Numbered from the stretch's first letter, positions 8,010 through 17,487 are shown. The stretch: 64,000 nt of DNA from Candidatus Gastranaerophilales bacterium (GCA_016280955.1 JAEEHV010000065.1:1-64000), one strand, 5' to 3'. The notes: generated by a model from the letters alone, not told the origin. Numbers and translations are program-made.

Positions 8010-9716
8010 ATGCAAGTTTCAAAGCGCCTGGTTATAAAAAAGGAAATACCGATACCCGATGCACAGGAAATGATTGTATCACTTGATAATGCCGTAGCAG
8101 AACATTTGTGTAAAACCGGAAATTTTTCTGAAGGTTTGAAAAAATACAAAGAAATTATACCAAAAATTACAAATGAAAAAGAAAAAATAGATATACTTAA
8201 CAAATTTTTTAATTTTTCACTTGCATACAGCGGCAATCTTGCAAGAGAATCCAAATATGCGGAAGCTCTTGAAATATACAGAGATATGATGGTTCAGCCG
8301 GGATTTCCGGTTATTGTATTTAAGTATATAGGCCTTTGTATGAAAAATATCGGCAATGCTGATATGGCAATTAAATTTTTGCAGCATTTTGAAGAAATTT
8401 CACCCGACAAAGAAGATGTTTATATTTTCCTTGGTGATTTAACATACACTGATATTAAAGATAACAAAAAGGCTATTACTTATTACGAAAAAGCATTTGA
8501 AAAATATCCGGATAATTTCTCTATCTGCAATATGCTTGGTCATTTATACTCAACCTGCTATCAGGATAAATTTAAAGATAAACAAATTGATTATCTTGAA
8601 AGAGCATTCAAGCTTGCACCTACAAACAGAATTGTTGTTAAAAACCTCGCTTATGTATATGGTAAATTTGATGAAGAAGCAAAAGCAGATGAAATGTACG
8701 CAAAACTTATGTACCTGAATCCGACACATTCAGACTTACATGCTTACGGTGCATATCTTGTAAAACATAAACGATTTGCTGAAGGCTTCAAATTCCTTCA
8801 ACACAGATTCCAAAAAGAAGATTTACAAAATGTAGCATTCCCGGCATTATTTACTTCAGCTAAGAAAAAACGCTGGAATATGAAAATGGATATAAAAGAC
8901 AAAATTATTCTTGTACATTTTGAACAAGGTTTTGGTGACTCTATAATGTTTATAAGGTTTATTGAACAACTCAAAAAACTCTGTAAAAAAGTTATGCTTG
9001 TAGTTCAGGACAGCCTTATTCCGTTAATGGAAGATTCAAAATTGGGAATTGAAATATACAATGAAAAATCAATACAAAATGTAAAATATGATTACTGGCT
9101 GCCTATGATGGATTTGCCGATTGTATGTAATACTACTCCGGAAACAATTCCGGGTGCAAAAGGCTATTTGAATGTTCCAAAAGCAAAAGTTACTGCATAC
9201 AGAAAGCAATTTATAAATGATAACGATAAAATTAAAATCGGTATTGCCTACGAGGGTACTGCCGCAAGTAAAGAAACGAAACGTGATATTCCGTTATCAT
9301 ATCTCTATCCTCTTATGAGACTGCCGGATGTAGAGGTTTATAGTTTCCAGGTTGACGATTTAACAAGACAAATGGACAGAATACCTAACGATACACAATT
9401 AATACGACTGGCAAAAACATTCACCGACTGGGAAGCAACAGCCTGTGCAATGAAATGTATGGATTTAATAGTTACTACAGATAACGGTATTATGAACCTT
9501 GCCGGAGCATTAGGTGTAAAAACCTATGGTATATTTAACAGGATTACCGAATGGAGATGGTTTAAAACTGAAGGTGAAGATATTGCCTGGTATAAGAGTG
9601 TAAAACCGTTCCAGGCTCCTACATCTGATGCTTGGGAAGTTCCTGTTCAACAAATAATGGAAGAAATTGAAAAAATGCGCTGCCAAAAAATTAAAAATAA
9701 AATTGTCGGCAAATAA
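8010..9716 (+). CDS. TPR protein with C-terminal glycosyltransferase-like domain
   Basis: 568 residues. The first 260 or so are tetratricopeptide-like helical repeats (for example AISFYEKAF-type signatures such as AITYYEKAFEKYPDN). The C-terminal 300 resemble the family-9/41-type glycosyltransferase fold found after TPRs in bacteria: HFEQGFGDSIMFIRFIEQLK as the N-terminal nucleotide-sugar domain start, and DLIVTTDNGIMNLAGALGVK, the GT9-like donor-site loop. No signal peptide, so it is probably cytoplasmic and may modify protein or lipid acceptors. GGAGGAA lies 10 bases before the ATG, with TATAAT at about 7985. It is monocistronic and ends in a bidirectional terminator. Confidence 0.78.
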   Translation: MQVSKRLVIKKEIPIPDAQEMIVSLDNAVAEHLCKTGNFSEGLKKYKEIIPKITNEKEKIDILNKFFNFSLAYSGNLARESKYAEALEIYRDMMVQPGFPVIVFKYIGLCMKNIGNADMAIKFLQHFEEISPDKEDVYIFLGDLTYTDIKDNKKAITYYEKAFEKYPDNFSICNMLGHLYSTCYQDKFKDKQIDYLERAFKLAPTNRIVVKNLAYVYGKFDEEAKADEMYAKLMYLNPTHSDLHAYGAYLVKHKRFAEGFKFLQHRFQKEDLQNVAFPALFTSAKKKRWNMKMDIKDKIILVHFEQGFGDSIMFIRFIEQLKKLCKKVMLVVQDSLIPLMEDSKLGIEIYNEKSIQNVKYDYWLPMMDLPIVCNTTPETIPGAKGYLNVPKAKVTAYRKQFINDNDKIKIGIAYEGTAASKETKRDIPLSYLYPLMRLPDVEVYSFQVDDLTRQMDRIPNDTQLIRLAKTFTDWEATACAMKCMDLIVTTDNGIMNLAGALGVKTYGIFNRITEWRWFKTEGEDIAWYKSVKPFQAPTSDAWEVPVQQIMEEIEKMRCQKIKNKIVGK

Positions 9717-9740
9717 TATTAATCTTACATAATTAAAATA

Positions 9741-9773
9741 AAAAGAGGCAGATTTAAAAAATCTGCCTCTTTT
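9741..9773. terminator. Bidirectional terminator between convergent genes
   Basis: AAAAGAGGCAGATT / AATCTGCCTCTTTT is a perfect 14-bp inverted repeat with a 5-base loop and A/T runs on both flanks. It separates the convergent TPR-glycosyltransferase and EmrA-like genes. Confidence 0.9.
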
Positions 9774-9789
9774 ACATTTATATTCATAC

Positions 9790-10818
9790 CTAATTTTCTT
9801 TTGTATTATTTTTTACTTCATCTCTGACATTGACTTTCGGAACAACAGACATTCCGGGAATAATTTTGTATTCCTCAGGGTTAATATCTTCCGTAAACAC
9901 AATTTTAACAGGTATTCTTTGAACAATTTTTACAAAAGAACCGACAGCATTTTCCGGCGGAAAAAGACTGGATTTTGCACCTGATGCTCGCTGAATACTT
10001 TCAACTTCGCCCTTAAATATTTTTTTCGGATATGCATCAATCTTAATATCTACCGGCTTATGTTCTTTCATTTTCTCAAGCTGAGTTTCTTTAAAGTTAG
10101 CAACAACCCATACCTTGTTCGGAACAATAACAAAAAGAGGTGTTCCCGGCTGAACCATCATGCCCACTTCAACTCTTTTATTTGAAACAGTTCCGTCAAT
10201 CGGAGCAACAACCTTAGTGTATTCCATTGCTAAATTTGCTGCATCTAACTGCGCTTTTAATACATTCAGTTCAGCATCGGCAACCTTTGCATTGTCGTTC
10301 GGATCAGAGGAAAATATAGCCTGCTCTGCCATTGTTTGTCTTGCTTTTACCGAATTAAGATTATTTATTGCTTTGTCTAAAGTTTGTTTTGAAACTGCAC
10401 CTACACTGTATAGATTTTCATATCTTTCGACATCTTTTTGTGCAAGTTCAATTTCCGAATTTGCAGCATCCAAATTTGCATGAGCATTATTTTGATTTAA
10501 TACCGCTCTTTCATAAGCAGCCTTCGCCTGAGCCAGTCTGATTTTATAATCACGTTGATCAATAATTGCCACAACATCTCCTGCTTTTACAGGCTGATTG
10601 TCTTTTACCAGTACTTCCACAATCTCTCCGGCAACTTTTGGTGAAACGGAAACTGTTGTTGTTTCTACATAAGCATCATCCGTTGACTCATAACGAAGTA
10701 TATCATTGATAAAATATATACCCAATAAAACAGCTACTATTGATAAAAAGATTATAAAATATCTCTTTTTCACCGGTAATTTGTTCTTATCATCTTCAAT
10801 TAATTTTTCGTCATTCAT
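9790..10818 (-). CDS. emrA: EmrA/HlyD-family membrane fusion (periplasmic adaptor) protein
   Basis: 342 residues. A cytoplasmic N-terminus, one transmembrane helix (about 20-40), a lipoyl half (SPKVAGEIVEVLVKDNQPVKAGD), a long coiled-coil hairpin (about 95-190), the second lipoyl half (YTKVVAPIDGTVSNKRVEVG), and a beta-barrel with VWVVANFKETQLEKM. This is the layout of EmrA-type adaptors that link an inner-membrane drug exporter to TolC. It is 16 bases downstream of the marR-like gene on the same strand, so it is probably co-transcribed and repressed by it. No EmrB-like transporter gene follows; the next feature is a terminator. Confidence 0.9.
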   Translation of the reverse strand: MNDEKLIEDDKNKLPVKKRYFIIFLSIVAVLLGIYFINDILRYESTDDAYVETTTVSVSPKVAGEIVEVLVKDNQPVKAGDVVAIIDQRDYKIRLAQAKAAYERAVLNQNNAHANLDAANSEIELAQKDVERYENLYSVGAVSKQTLDKAINNLNSVKARQTMAEQAIFSSDPNDNAKVADAELNVLKAQLDAANLAMEYTKVVAPIDGTVSNKRVEVGMMVQPGTPLFVIVPNKVWVVANFKETQLEKMKEHKPVDIKIDAYPKKIFKGEVESIQRASGAKSSLFPPENAVGSFVKIVQRIPVKIVFTEDINPEEYKIIPGMSVVPKVNVRDEVKNNTKEN

Positions 10819-10834
10819 TTTTATGTTCCTTATA

Positions 10835-11290
10835 TTATATCTGTATATCCAGTGTTTTATCCATTATTTTTCTTAATTCTGTTAACATTTCACCAACACG
10901 TGCAATATCACTGTTTGCAATTTGCTCTTTAATTTTTATATAATGAGGACGAATCTTTGATGCTGCGTCTTCTGCCTGATTAATTCCCTTATCGGTTATC
11001 TCAATTAATTTAACGGGACGGTTATTTTTCATCGACAGTTTCCGAACGATTAATCCTTTTTTCTCCAACCCGTCAAGCAGCCTGCCGGTATTTGCCCTGT
11101 CTTTCAATATAAGCTTTGCTATATCACGTTGGCAAAGTTCATTATTTGCAAGCAGAGTGTCGAGTATAGTATATTCCTCTACAGAAATTCCTATATTAAA
11201 TTTTTCGAAAACCTGATTCCCCAACAATTTGCAATATCTTGCAGTAAGTTCTATCTGATAAAATATTGTATTTCTGAAATGCTCTTTCAA
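10835..11290 (-). CDS. MarR-family transcriptional regulator
   Basis: A 151-residue winged-helix repressor. The central ELCQRDIAKLILKDRANTGR, LLDGLEKKGLIVRKLSMKNNR and EITDKG segments are the helix-turn-helix, recognition helix and wing of MarR proteins. The start codon is TTG at 11288-11290, with AAAAGGA 7 bases upstream; no in-frame ATG fits as well. It is the first gene of a marR-emrA pair and is divergent from the tolC-like gene. Palindromes at 11328-11343 and 11423-11432 are its likely operators. The ligand is unknown. Confidence 0.9.
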   Translation of the reverse strand: MKEHFRNTIFYQIELTARYCKLLGNQVFEKFNIGISVEEYTILDTLLANNELCQRDIAKLILKDRANTGRLLDGLEKKGLIVRKLSMKNNRPVKLIEITDKGINQAEDAASKIRPHYIKIKEQIANSDIARVGEMLTELRKIMDKTLDIQI

Positions 11291-11327
11291 TATAGAATCC
11301 TTTTCAGATTGTGTTTATTTTACTACA

Positions 11328-11343
11328 TGTTGCAAATGCAACA
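11328..11343. promoter_or_regulatory. MarR-type operator palindrome
   Basis: TGTTGC-AAAT-GCAACA is a perfect 6-bp inverted repeat with a 4-base centre. It begins 5 bases past the predicted -10 box on the minus strand, so it covers the probable transcription start of marR-emrA. That position suits autorepression. The core TGCAAATGCA recurs at 11423. Confidence 0.7.
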
Positions 11344-11348
11344 CATTT

Positions 11349-11377
11349 ATGTTATCATTCAAATTGTAAAAAATCAA
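11349..11377 (-). promoter_or_regulatory. Promoter of marR-emrA
   Basis: On the minus strand, TTGATT (11377-11372) and TAACAT (11354-11349) are separated by 17 bases, a good sigma-70-type spacing, about 60 bases before the TTG start. Confidence 0.55.
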
Positions 11378-11422
11378 GGGGGGTAAATATATTAAGGTAA
11401 ATGTATTAAGTTAGACATAAAC

Positions 11423-11432
11423 TGCAAATGCA
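11423..11432. promoter_or_regulatory. Second operator core upstream of the tolC-like gene
   Basis: TGCAAATGCA repeats the core of the marR operator 92 bases away. It lies 20 bases upstream of TATAAT (11453-11458), where the -35 region of the tolC-like promoter should be, so the same MarR protein could repress both directions. Confidence 0.6.
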
Positions 11433-11540
11433 TTTTTCCTTTGGGTAAAAACTATAATTTATAAAACTATAAGATAATATAAAAAATAAACTCCCGGCTA
11501 CTAAAAAACAAAATTAACGAAAGGTTGTATAATATAAATT

Positions 11541-12956
11541 ATGAAAAAGTTATTGTCATTAGCTATTTTAATATCAATATTTGGTTCGTCTGCAGTTTAT
11601 GCGGTTAATGATAAGACCGTTTTGAATGCAAGTACGGAAGAAAACGTACAAAAAAATATTTATAAAGAGATTAAAAAACATAAATCACCAAAAGTAAAAC
11701 CGCAAAAAAACAAGTATGAATATATTAACATGCAATGGTGGGGACAGTTTAATGACGAATATCTTAATGATTATATAATTCGTGCTGTTGAGAATAACAA
11801 AGATTTAAAGATGGCAACATTAACAATTGATGAATATTATCAAAATGTTGTTATGCAAAGATCACATGAAATGCCAAATATTTCAGCCGGCTTTTTACCT
11901 GCATATGCCAAAGATCCTTTAACACTAAAATCACACGGTAATTTTGGAATACCGATTATTGCCAGTTATGAAGTTGACCTTTTCGGCAAAAATCACAATA
12001 AAACAACGGCAATAAGAAAGCTGTATGAAGCTTCTATTCTTGACGAACAGGCTGCTTATATTTCAATTGCTTCCGCTGTCGGAACTGTTTATATAAGTAT
12101 CATTAAACTTGATGCTCTGATTGATATGCAGGAAGAAATTGTAGCTTTAAGAAAAGAAATCTCGGAGATTATGACAATATCAAACAATGAAGGTATTGTT
12201 TCTACATCTGACCTTGTAAAAGCAAACAAGGCATACATTGCAGGAACTTCCGACCTTGTTGAACTTAAAAAAGAAAGAACAAAACTTTTGAATCAGCTGG
12301 CAGTTCTAATCGGTGACAGTCCGAATAATATAGAAGAATATAAACGTGCGGATTACAAAACATTTGCTTTCTCGGGAAATATTCCGGAAGAAGTCAGCTC
12401 TGAGATAATTATGAATAGACCTGATTATAAAAAAGCCGAAAAAATACTTGAAAAAGCAGGTATTGATGTTCGTGTCGCAAGAAAAGAGATGCTCCCGCAT
12501 ATAAATCTCGGCGGACTGTTGTTCTTTAACAGCAAATATTTTGAAAGCTTATTTACTACTTCAAACATGTTATGGGGTGTCGGCGGCGGAGTATTGCAGC
12601 CTCTGTTCCAGGGATTTTCTTTAACTGCAAATCTGAAATCTAAAAAAATTATTTATGAAAAAATGCTGCGAAATTATGAAAAAGTTAATCTGACTTCAAT
12701 GCAGGAGGTTAATGATTCGCTTGTATCCGTTAACATGGATAAAGAAAAACTTAATAAGCAGAAAAATATACAAGCTCTTGAGCTAAAAGACTTTGAACTT
12801 ACGGAGGAAAAATATAAACAGGGTGTTATTGCAAAACTCGACCGTGATCAGCAGCAGGAAAATCTGTTAAATGTTCAAAGAATGGTTTATAATACAGAAT
12901 TTGATTGTATGATAGATTATATTAACTACTATAAAGCAGTAGCGGCAAAAGTTTAA
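11541..12956 (+). CDS. TolC-family outer-membrane efflux protein
   Basis: 471 residues with a signal peptide (MKKLLSLAILISIFGSSAVYA). The body is an OEP/TolC fold: MQWWGQFNDEYLNDYIIRAVENN matches the start of NodT/TolC-like channels, NRPDYKKAEKILEKAGIDVRVARKEMLP is the conserved mid-repeat motif (RPD...A...A...A...ELLP), and long alpha-helical barrel segments follow. It forms the outer-membrane exit duct for EmrA-type adaptors. It is divergent from marR-emrA with shared operator cores, so the three genes probably act together. The start has no strong ribosome binding site, but the signal peptide fixes the N-terminus. Confidence 0.9.
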   Translation: MKKLLSLAILISIFGSSAVYAVNDKTVLNASTEENVQKNIYKEIKKHKSPKVKPQKNKYEYINMQWWGQFNDEYLNDYIIRAVENNKDLKMATLTIDEYYQNVVMQRSHEMPNISAGFLPAYAKDPLTLKSHGNFGIPIIASYEVDLFGKNHNKTTAIRKLYEASILDEQAAYISIASAVGTVYISIIKLDALIDMQEEIVALRKEISEIMTISNNEGIVSTSDLVKANKAYIAGTSDLVELKKERTKLLNQLAVLIGDSPNNIEEYKRADYKTFAFSGNIPEEVSSEIIMNRPDYKKAEKILEKAGIDVRVARKEMLPHINLGGLLFFNSKYFESLFTTSNMLWGVGGGVLQPLFQGFSLTANLKSKKIIYEKMLRNYEKVNLTSMQEVNDSLVSVNMDKEKLNKQKNIQALELKDFELTEEKYKQGVIAKLDRDQQQENLLNVQRMVYNTEFDCMIDYINYYKAVAAKV

Positions 12957-12982
12957 TAATTTTATACCGACTGATATTGTTT

Positions 12983-13477
12983 TTATTTAATATTTTCAAC
13001 TTTTTCGAGCTGCATATCAAAATCGGATTTAATCTTCAGAAACTCTTTTAAACTTTGTCCCTGAGGTGTTTTTAATGCTTCTCTCTCCATGAGCAATCCT
13101 ATTGTACCTATAAACGCCCCGAATCCGGTTAATACTCCTGCAGTTACACCTGTAATTGCACCTATAATATATTTTTTTGCTCCCTTTAATAATTTGACAG
13201 AAGCATAGTATGGAACTGCACACCCCAAAATACAACCTGCCAAAGCTGCTATTCCTGCCTTCAAATTAATATTACTTTTATGTAAATTTTCCGCAAGTGC
13301 ATCAGCATCAATGTTAGACAAATCATCTAACGTCCTCGTGAGCTCTTTGTCGTATTTTTCAAACCTGTCACAATCCCTAACAGGAATAGAATATGTGTAT
13401 ATTTTTTTGCTGTCTGCTATATAGTAATTCTGACGTCCGTTTATCGGGGAGCCGACCTTTTGAAAACCTGCTGACAT
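12983..13477 (-). CDS. Hypothetical protein with glycine-rich membrane hairpin
   Basis: 164 residues, no family recognised. GGAGG lies 5 bases before the ATG. After a soluble N-terminus of about 75 residues there are two hydrophobic, glycine-rich helices (AGIAALAGCILGCAVPYYA and IIGAITGVTAGVLTGFGAFIG), joined by a KLLKGAKK turn, then a charged C-terminal helix. The layout suits a membrane-anchored or pore-like protein. It is convergent with the tolC-like gene and divergent from the AsmA-like gene; the shared upstream region holds an HLR1-like repeat. Confidence 0.7.
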   Translation of the reverse strand: MSAGFQKVGSPINGRQNYYIADSKKIYTYSIPVRDCDRFEKYDKELTRTLDDLSNIDADALAENLHKSNINLKAGIAALAGCILGCAVPYYASVKLLKGAKKYIIGAITGVTAGVLTGFGAFIGTIGLLMEREALKTPQGQSLKEFLKIKSDFDMQLEKVENIK

Positions 13478-13538
13478 ACAACCTCCATTTTAGAAAAAAC
13501 TGATTAATAAAAATTTTTGCTTTTTCAATAATATTATT

Positions 13539-13562
13539 TTTACAAATCTTTACACGTATAAT
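13539..13562 (+). promoter_or_regulatory. HLR1-like repeat, site B, abutting a -10 box
   Basis: TTTACAAA-TC-TTTACACG (13539-13556; last two bases off consensus) is immediately followed by TATAAT (13557-13562), about 95 bases before the AsmA-like ATG. An RpaB-like protein here would occupy the -35/spacer region, a position that usually represses. Seen: the repeat and the -10. Inferred: the regulator. Confidence 0.5.
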
Positions 13563-13657
13563 ATATTTGTTATTTACATTAATTTACCGAATACTTAAAA
13601 CTGTTCTTTTTATGTTAGTATATTTGTAAAAACACAGATTTTAATGAGGGTAATAAT

Positions 13658-16600
13658 ATGAAAAAATTTTTAAAGATAACGGGATTTATTATACTGGGCA
13701 TTGTTGCTGCTGTATATCTTTGTTTCTTATTTGTACTTCCCAATGCTATTGATTTGAATCAGTATAAACCTATGGTTCAGGATTTAGCCAAAGAACAGGC
13801 AAATCTGAATGTAGATTTCGGTAATGCAAAAGTTATAACCACACCGCTATTAGGTGCAGGAATTAAGATTGATAACATCAGCATTAAGCTTCCGGATGAT
13901 TCAATACTGTTTGCTGCTGACGGAATAAAAACGAGAATCTCAATTCCCAGCCTGCTTCTTTTGACAGTTAAAGTTTCTTGTTTTGAAGTTGAAAATCCGA
14001 CTGTCAACCTGGAAATTGACAAAGATAATGTTGATTATAAAGTCATAAAACTTGTTGAGGATATTCTTAATTCCAACAAAGAAAAAACCCTCGGAGAAGA
14101 AAAAGTTGTTACAGAAACGTGGTTTAATCCAAACTGGATAAAAATTAAAGTTCCTTGTGCAAAACTTAAAAACTACAAAATTATTGTAAATGACCTAAAA
14201 ACAGGTCACTACCTTGATTTACACGGGGAAGAACTCACTGCCGGATACTTCAACGGAAAAACTGCAAAACTAAAAACTTATGCGGAATTATTCACAGATG
14301 AAAATAAAAACCTTACGGCAAAAATTGATATAAACACATTTTTACCAAAAACCGAACCTTCTCTTGACTCGGAGGATGATCCGGCAGAAAGAATTGATGT
14401 ACCTTTTGTTAACCCTGTTGATTTGTACAGAAATTACAATCTGAAAGCTGATATAGATACAAAATTAAAAATAAGAGAACATAAAGGTGATATTACATCA
14501 TACGGTCATTTGAACATTGATGGTGTAACACTGAAAGTATCTCACCTGCAACTACCGGAAAGTTACATTCACATTAAAACATTTAACCATACTGCTGATT
14601 TGGATACAAATATTTATCCTGCTCAGGAACAAAATATTCAACTTCAGGGAAAACTTAATTACAGCAAACACCCCTGGATTAATATGAATATTAAAACCGG
14701 CACAATACAGTTTAATGATATGCTTATTTTGGGCAAAGCATTTCTGGATTCACTCAGAATACCAAACGAACTGGCTCAATTTAAAGCAGAAGGTTTTGTT
14801 GCCGCTGATTGCTATATTAAATCCAATTTTAAAAAACTTAAATCAAACGGATTTATTAAAGTTCAAAACGGCGGACTTTCCGTAAGAAATTTGGGACAGG
14901 TTATATCGGGAGCAAATATTAAAATTCTTTTGGATAATAATATTCTTAATATAGAAAATTCCAGTTTATACGTTAATAAATCGAAAGTCACTGTTGACGG
15001 AACAATTAATGAAAAATCCGTTGCAGATATAAAAATTCAGACAGACAAATTACCGCTGCCGGCTTTATTCTATACTTTTGCACCAAAAGAACAGAGAAGA
15101 GCTTATGATTTCCGTTCAGGCGACATTACACTGGATGCGGCAATAAACGGTAAGCTCAAAGAAGTCGTTGCCACCGGAAAATTTAATCTGGATAATTTGA
15201 ACCTTTCCGACAGAAAACAATCATTCAATATAAAAGATAATAAATTATCAGGAGAAATTACCTGTAACACCAAAAAGAAAACTATTGTCGGAAACATCAA
15301 AAACAATGACTTTATTTTCAGTTTAATTAAAAATAATTCTACCGTCCGCATTCCGCAGCTTGAAATTGGTGTTGCGGATAAAAACATCTACATTCCGGAA
15401 AATAAAATTTTATTTAACGAAAAATCCGAAATCAAATTTTCCGGAGATATTATAGATTATGAAAAACTGAAGAGCATTGCATTAAACGCAAAAGGAGATA
15501 TCTCAACCGATGATTTAATAAAATTAATCGGAAAAGATTTGAAGCCGTTTATTCATTCGCAAGGCTCAATACCGGTAAAATTATCCGTTGAAGGCAATCA
15601 TAAAAAACAAACTGTTGCTGCACAGGCTCTTGCTGACAAAGATAACTTTATAACACCTGTTGATTTAACCGAACTGGGCGGAAAACAAACTTCTTTACAA
15701 GCTATTGTTGATTTGAAACCCGGAAGAATTAAAATTAAAAAAACAGGCATTTATATCAGAACAGTAACCATAGATGAAAAAGGAAACGAAATAATAAACC
15801 TTGACGATATAGTTGATATAGACGGTACAGTTGCAGGAGAGAGAATAAACCTTATAAAAATTAATTTTCCGAAAATTGTCAGCGGAAAAATATATGCATT
15901 TCCAAAATCTTCTTTTGTAAGAGATAAAGCAAAACTGTTCGTTTACGGTCAGGTATCAAATCCGATAATCAGAGGCGGAGTAAATGTCAGGGAATTAAAA
16001 ATACCTGAGTTATTAACCTCTCTTGATAATGTCAGATTAGATTTTAAAGGTCATACTTTGGGCTTTAATCTTCAAAACATTTTATTAAACGGTTCGGATA
16101 TCAGTCTTAATGGTGATTTAGACTTAAACCCTTCACCAATTCTAAACCTTTCCGGAGTTAATGTAAGCTCAAATAATATTGTTCTTGAAAAAATGCTGAA
16201 GGTTGTTGATTTAGCAATGAAGTATGTACCGGCAGGAACAAATAACGGCAGCAATAGCGGCAATTCCCAATCTGCCGACATTCCTGTTGCAATTCAGAGC
16301 GGCAGCATTGATATGAAAAGAATCCAAACCGGAAATATCGTTGTTTCAAATACAACATCAAGAATGGTATTAAGACAAAATATTTTAGGTCTGAGAGGAC
16401 TCCGTACAAACATCTTTAACGGCAGAGTTAACGGAGATGTTTTTGTTAATCTGGTAAAAACACTTGTTAATGTAGATTTGTCAGGTGAAAATATCAGTGT
16501 TGCGAAAGCAATGCTTGATGCTGCAGGAATGAAAGATATGCTCTCGGGAACTGCTAAATTTAATGCAAAACTCTCAATTGACGGAGCAGCAAAAACAGTT

Positions 16601-17413
16601 GAAGAACAAATGAAAGGTATTTCAGGTGACGTTAATTTCAGTGTTCTTAACGGTCAGTTTGGACCGTTTGGTAAAATCGAAAACCTTATTATTGCAGAAA
16701 ATATTCGTGAATCACAATTCTTCCAAACAGCTTTGGGCGGAATAATAAACTCACTGACTTCGATAGATACCACCCATTTTGATGAACTTAACGGCAGTCT
16801 TAATTTTGAAGACGGTGTGTGCCACATAAAAGAAATAACCTCTTTAGGTAATGTCTTAACTTTACATGTTTTTGGTGATTTTGATTTGGTTAAAAATTAT
16901 GCAGATATGAAAGTCCGGGCTAAGATGTCATCAATTATTTCAAAAGTCCTCGGACCATTGAATGCAATTAACCCTGTCAACATTATGAACAGTGCTGCAA
17001 GCATGAATGTAGTAACAGCAAAAGCATTCTCATTATTCTGTGAAGTTATTCCTGAAGATGAACTTTCAACACTTCCTGCTTTTGAAAACAGTTATGTAGA
17101 TTCGGGAGCAGCAAAATTCCAGCTCGAAGTCAGAGGTGATGCAGCAAAACCACTTACACTGGTTAAATCATTCAAATGGCTTACTTCAAAAACAGAGTAT
17201 GATGAAGCTGTTGATTATGTAAATTCACTGCCCGACCAAATAGAGGGTTCAACAGCAACTAATATAGAAGAAGCTATCGCTGAAGCTAAAGCTCTTGAAG
17301 CAGAAAAGAAAACTCTTAAATATAAAGTAAAACATATATTTGTAAAAGAGAACAACAAGAAAAAATCTGCTGAAGAAACAAAACAAGAAGTTGTTGAAAC
17401 AACAGAAGAATAA
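13658..17413 (+). CDS. AsmA-like/bridge-type lipid transport protein
   Basis: 1251 residues with an N-terminal transmembrane anchor (FLKITGFIILGIVAAVYLCFLFVLP). The following ANLNVDFGNAKVITTPLLGAGIKIDNI segment is the typical AsmA beginning. The rest is long repetitive beta-sheet, ending in an AsmA C-terminal-type block (ISGDVNFSVLNGQFGPFGKI, then a FEDGVCHIKEITSLG segment). Such proteins form elongated grooves carrying phospholipids between inner and outer membranes. The last 60 or so residues are a charged Lys/Glu-rich tail. It is monocistronic, with a terminator just after. Substrate assignment is by family only. Confidence 0.82.
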   Translation: MKKFLKITGFIILGIVAAVYLCFLFVLPNAIDLNQYKPMVQDLAKEQANLNVDFGNAKVITTPLLGAGIKIDNISIKLPDDSILFAADGIKTRISIPSLLLLTVKVSCFEVENPTVNLEIDKDNVDYKVIKLVEDILNSNKEKTLGEEKVVTETWFNPNWIKIKVPCAKLKNYKIIVNDLKTGHYLDLHGEELTAGYFNGKTAKLKTYAELFTDENKNLTAKIDINTFLPKTEPSLDSEDDPAERIDVPFVNPVDLYRNYNLKADIDTKLKIREHKGDITSYGHLNIDGVTLKVSHLQLPESYIHIKTFNHTADLDTNIYPAQEQNIQLQGKLNYSKHPWINMNIKTGTIQFNDMLILGKAFLDSLRIPNELAQFKAEGFVAADCYIKSNFKKLKSNGFIKVQNGGLSVRNLGQVISGANIKILLDNNILNIENSSLYVNKSKVTVDGTINEKSVADIKIQTDKLPLPALFYTFAPKEQRRAYDFRSGDITLDAAINGKLKEVVATGKFNLDNLNLSDRKQSFNIKDNKLSGEITCNTKKKTIVGNIKNNDFIFSLIKNNSTVRIPQLEIGVADKNIYIPENKILFNEKSEIKFSGDIIDYEKLKSIALNAKGDISTDDLIKLIGKDLKPFIHSQGSIPVKLSVEGNHKKQTVAAQALADKDNFITPVDLTELGGKQTSLQAIVDLKPGRIKIKKTGIYIRTVTIDEKGNEIINLDDIVDIDGTVAGERINLIKINFPKIVSGKIYAFPKSSFVRDKAKLFVYGQVSNPIIRGGVNVRELKIPELLTSLDNVRLDFKGHTLGFNLQNILLNGSDISLNGDLDLNPSPILNLSGVNVSSNNIVLEKMLKVVDLAMKYVPAGTNNGSNSGNSQSADIPVAIQSGSIDMKRIQTGNIVVSNTTSRMVLRQNILGLRGLRTNIFNGRVNGDVFVNLVKTLVNVDLSGENISVAKAMLDAAGMKDMLSGTAKFNAKLSIDGAAKTVEEQMKGISGDVNFSVLNGQFGPFGKIENLIIAENIRESQFFQTALGGIINSLTSIDTTHFDELNGSLNFEDGVCHIKEITSLGNVLTLHVFGDFDLVKNYADMKVRAKMSSIISKVLGPLNAINPVNIMNSAASMNVVTAKAFSLFCEVIPEDELSTLPAFENSYVDSGAAKFQLEVRGDAAKPLTLVKSFKWLTSKTEYDEAVDYVNSLPDQIEGSTATNIEEAIAEAKALEAEKKTLKYKVKHIFVKENNKKKSAEETKQEVVETTEE

Positions 17414-17420
17414 ATATAAC

Positions 17421-17457
17421 AAAAAGCAGGGGTGGGAAAATTCCCACCACCTGTTTT
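17421..17457. terminator. Hairpin terminator after the AsmA-like gene
   Basis: AGCAGGGGTGGGAA pairs with TTCCCACCACCTGTTTT (minor mismatches), flanked by A and T runs. It serves the AsmA-like gene on the plus strand and probably the small convergent gene too. Confidence 0.8.
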
Positions 17458-17487
17458 AGTTTAAAAATATTTAACCACAAAAAATAT

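Noticed and set aside
8497-8718. 73-aa ORF inside the TPR protein gene
   Set aside because: Out-of-frame shadow of the TPR region.
12957-12982. Terminator between the tolC-like gene and the convergent hypothetical
   Set aside because: No convincing hairpin in this short gap.
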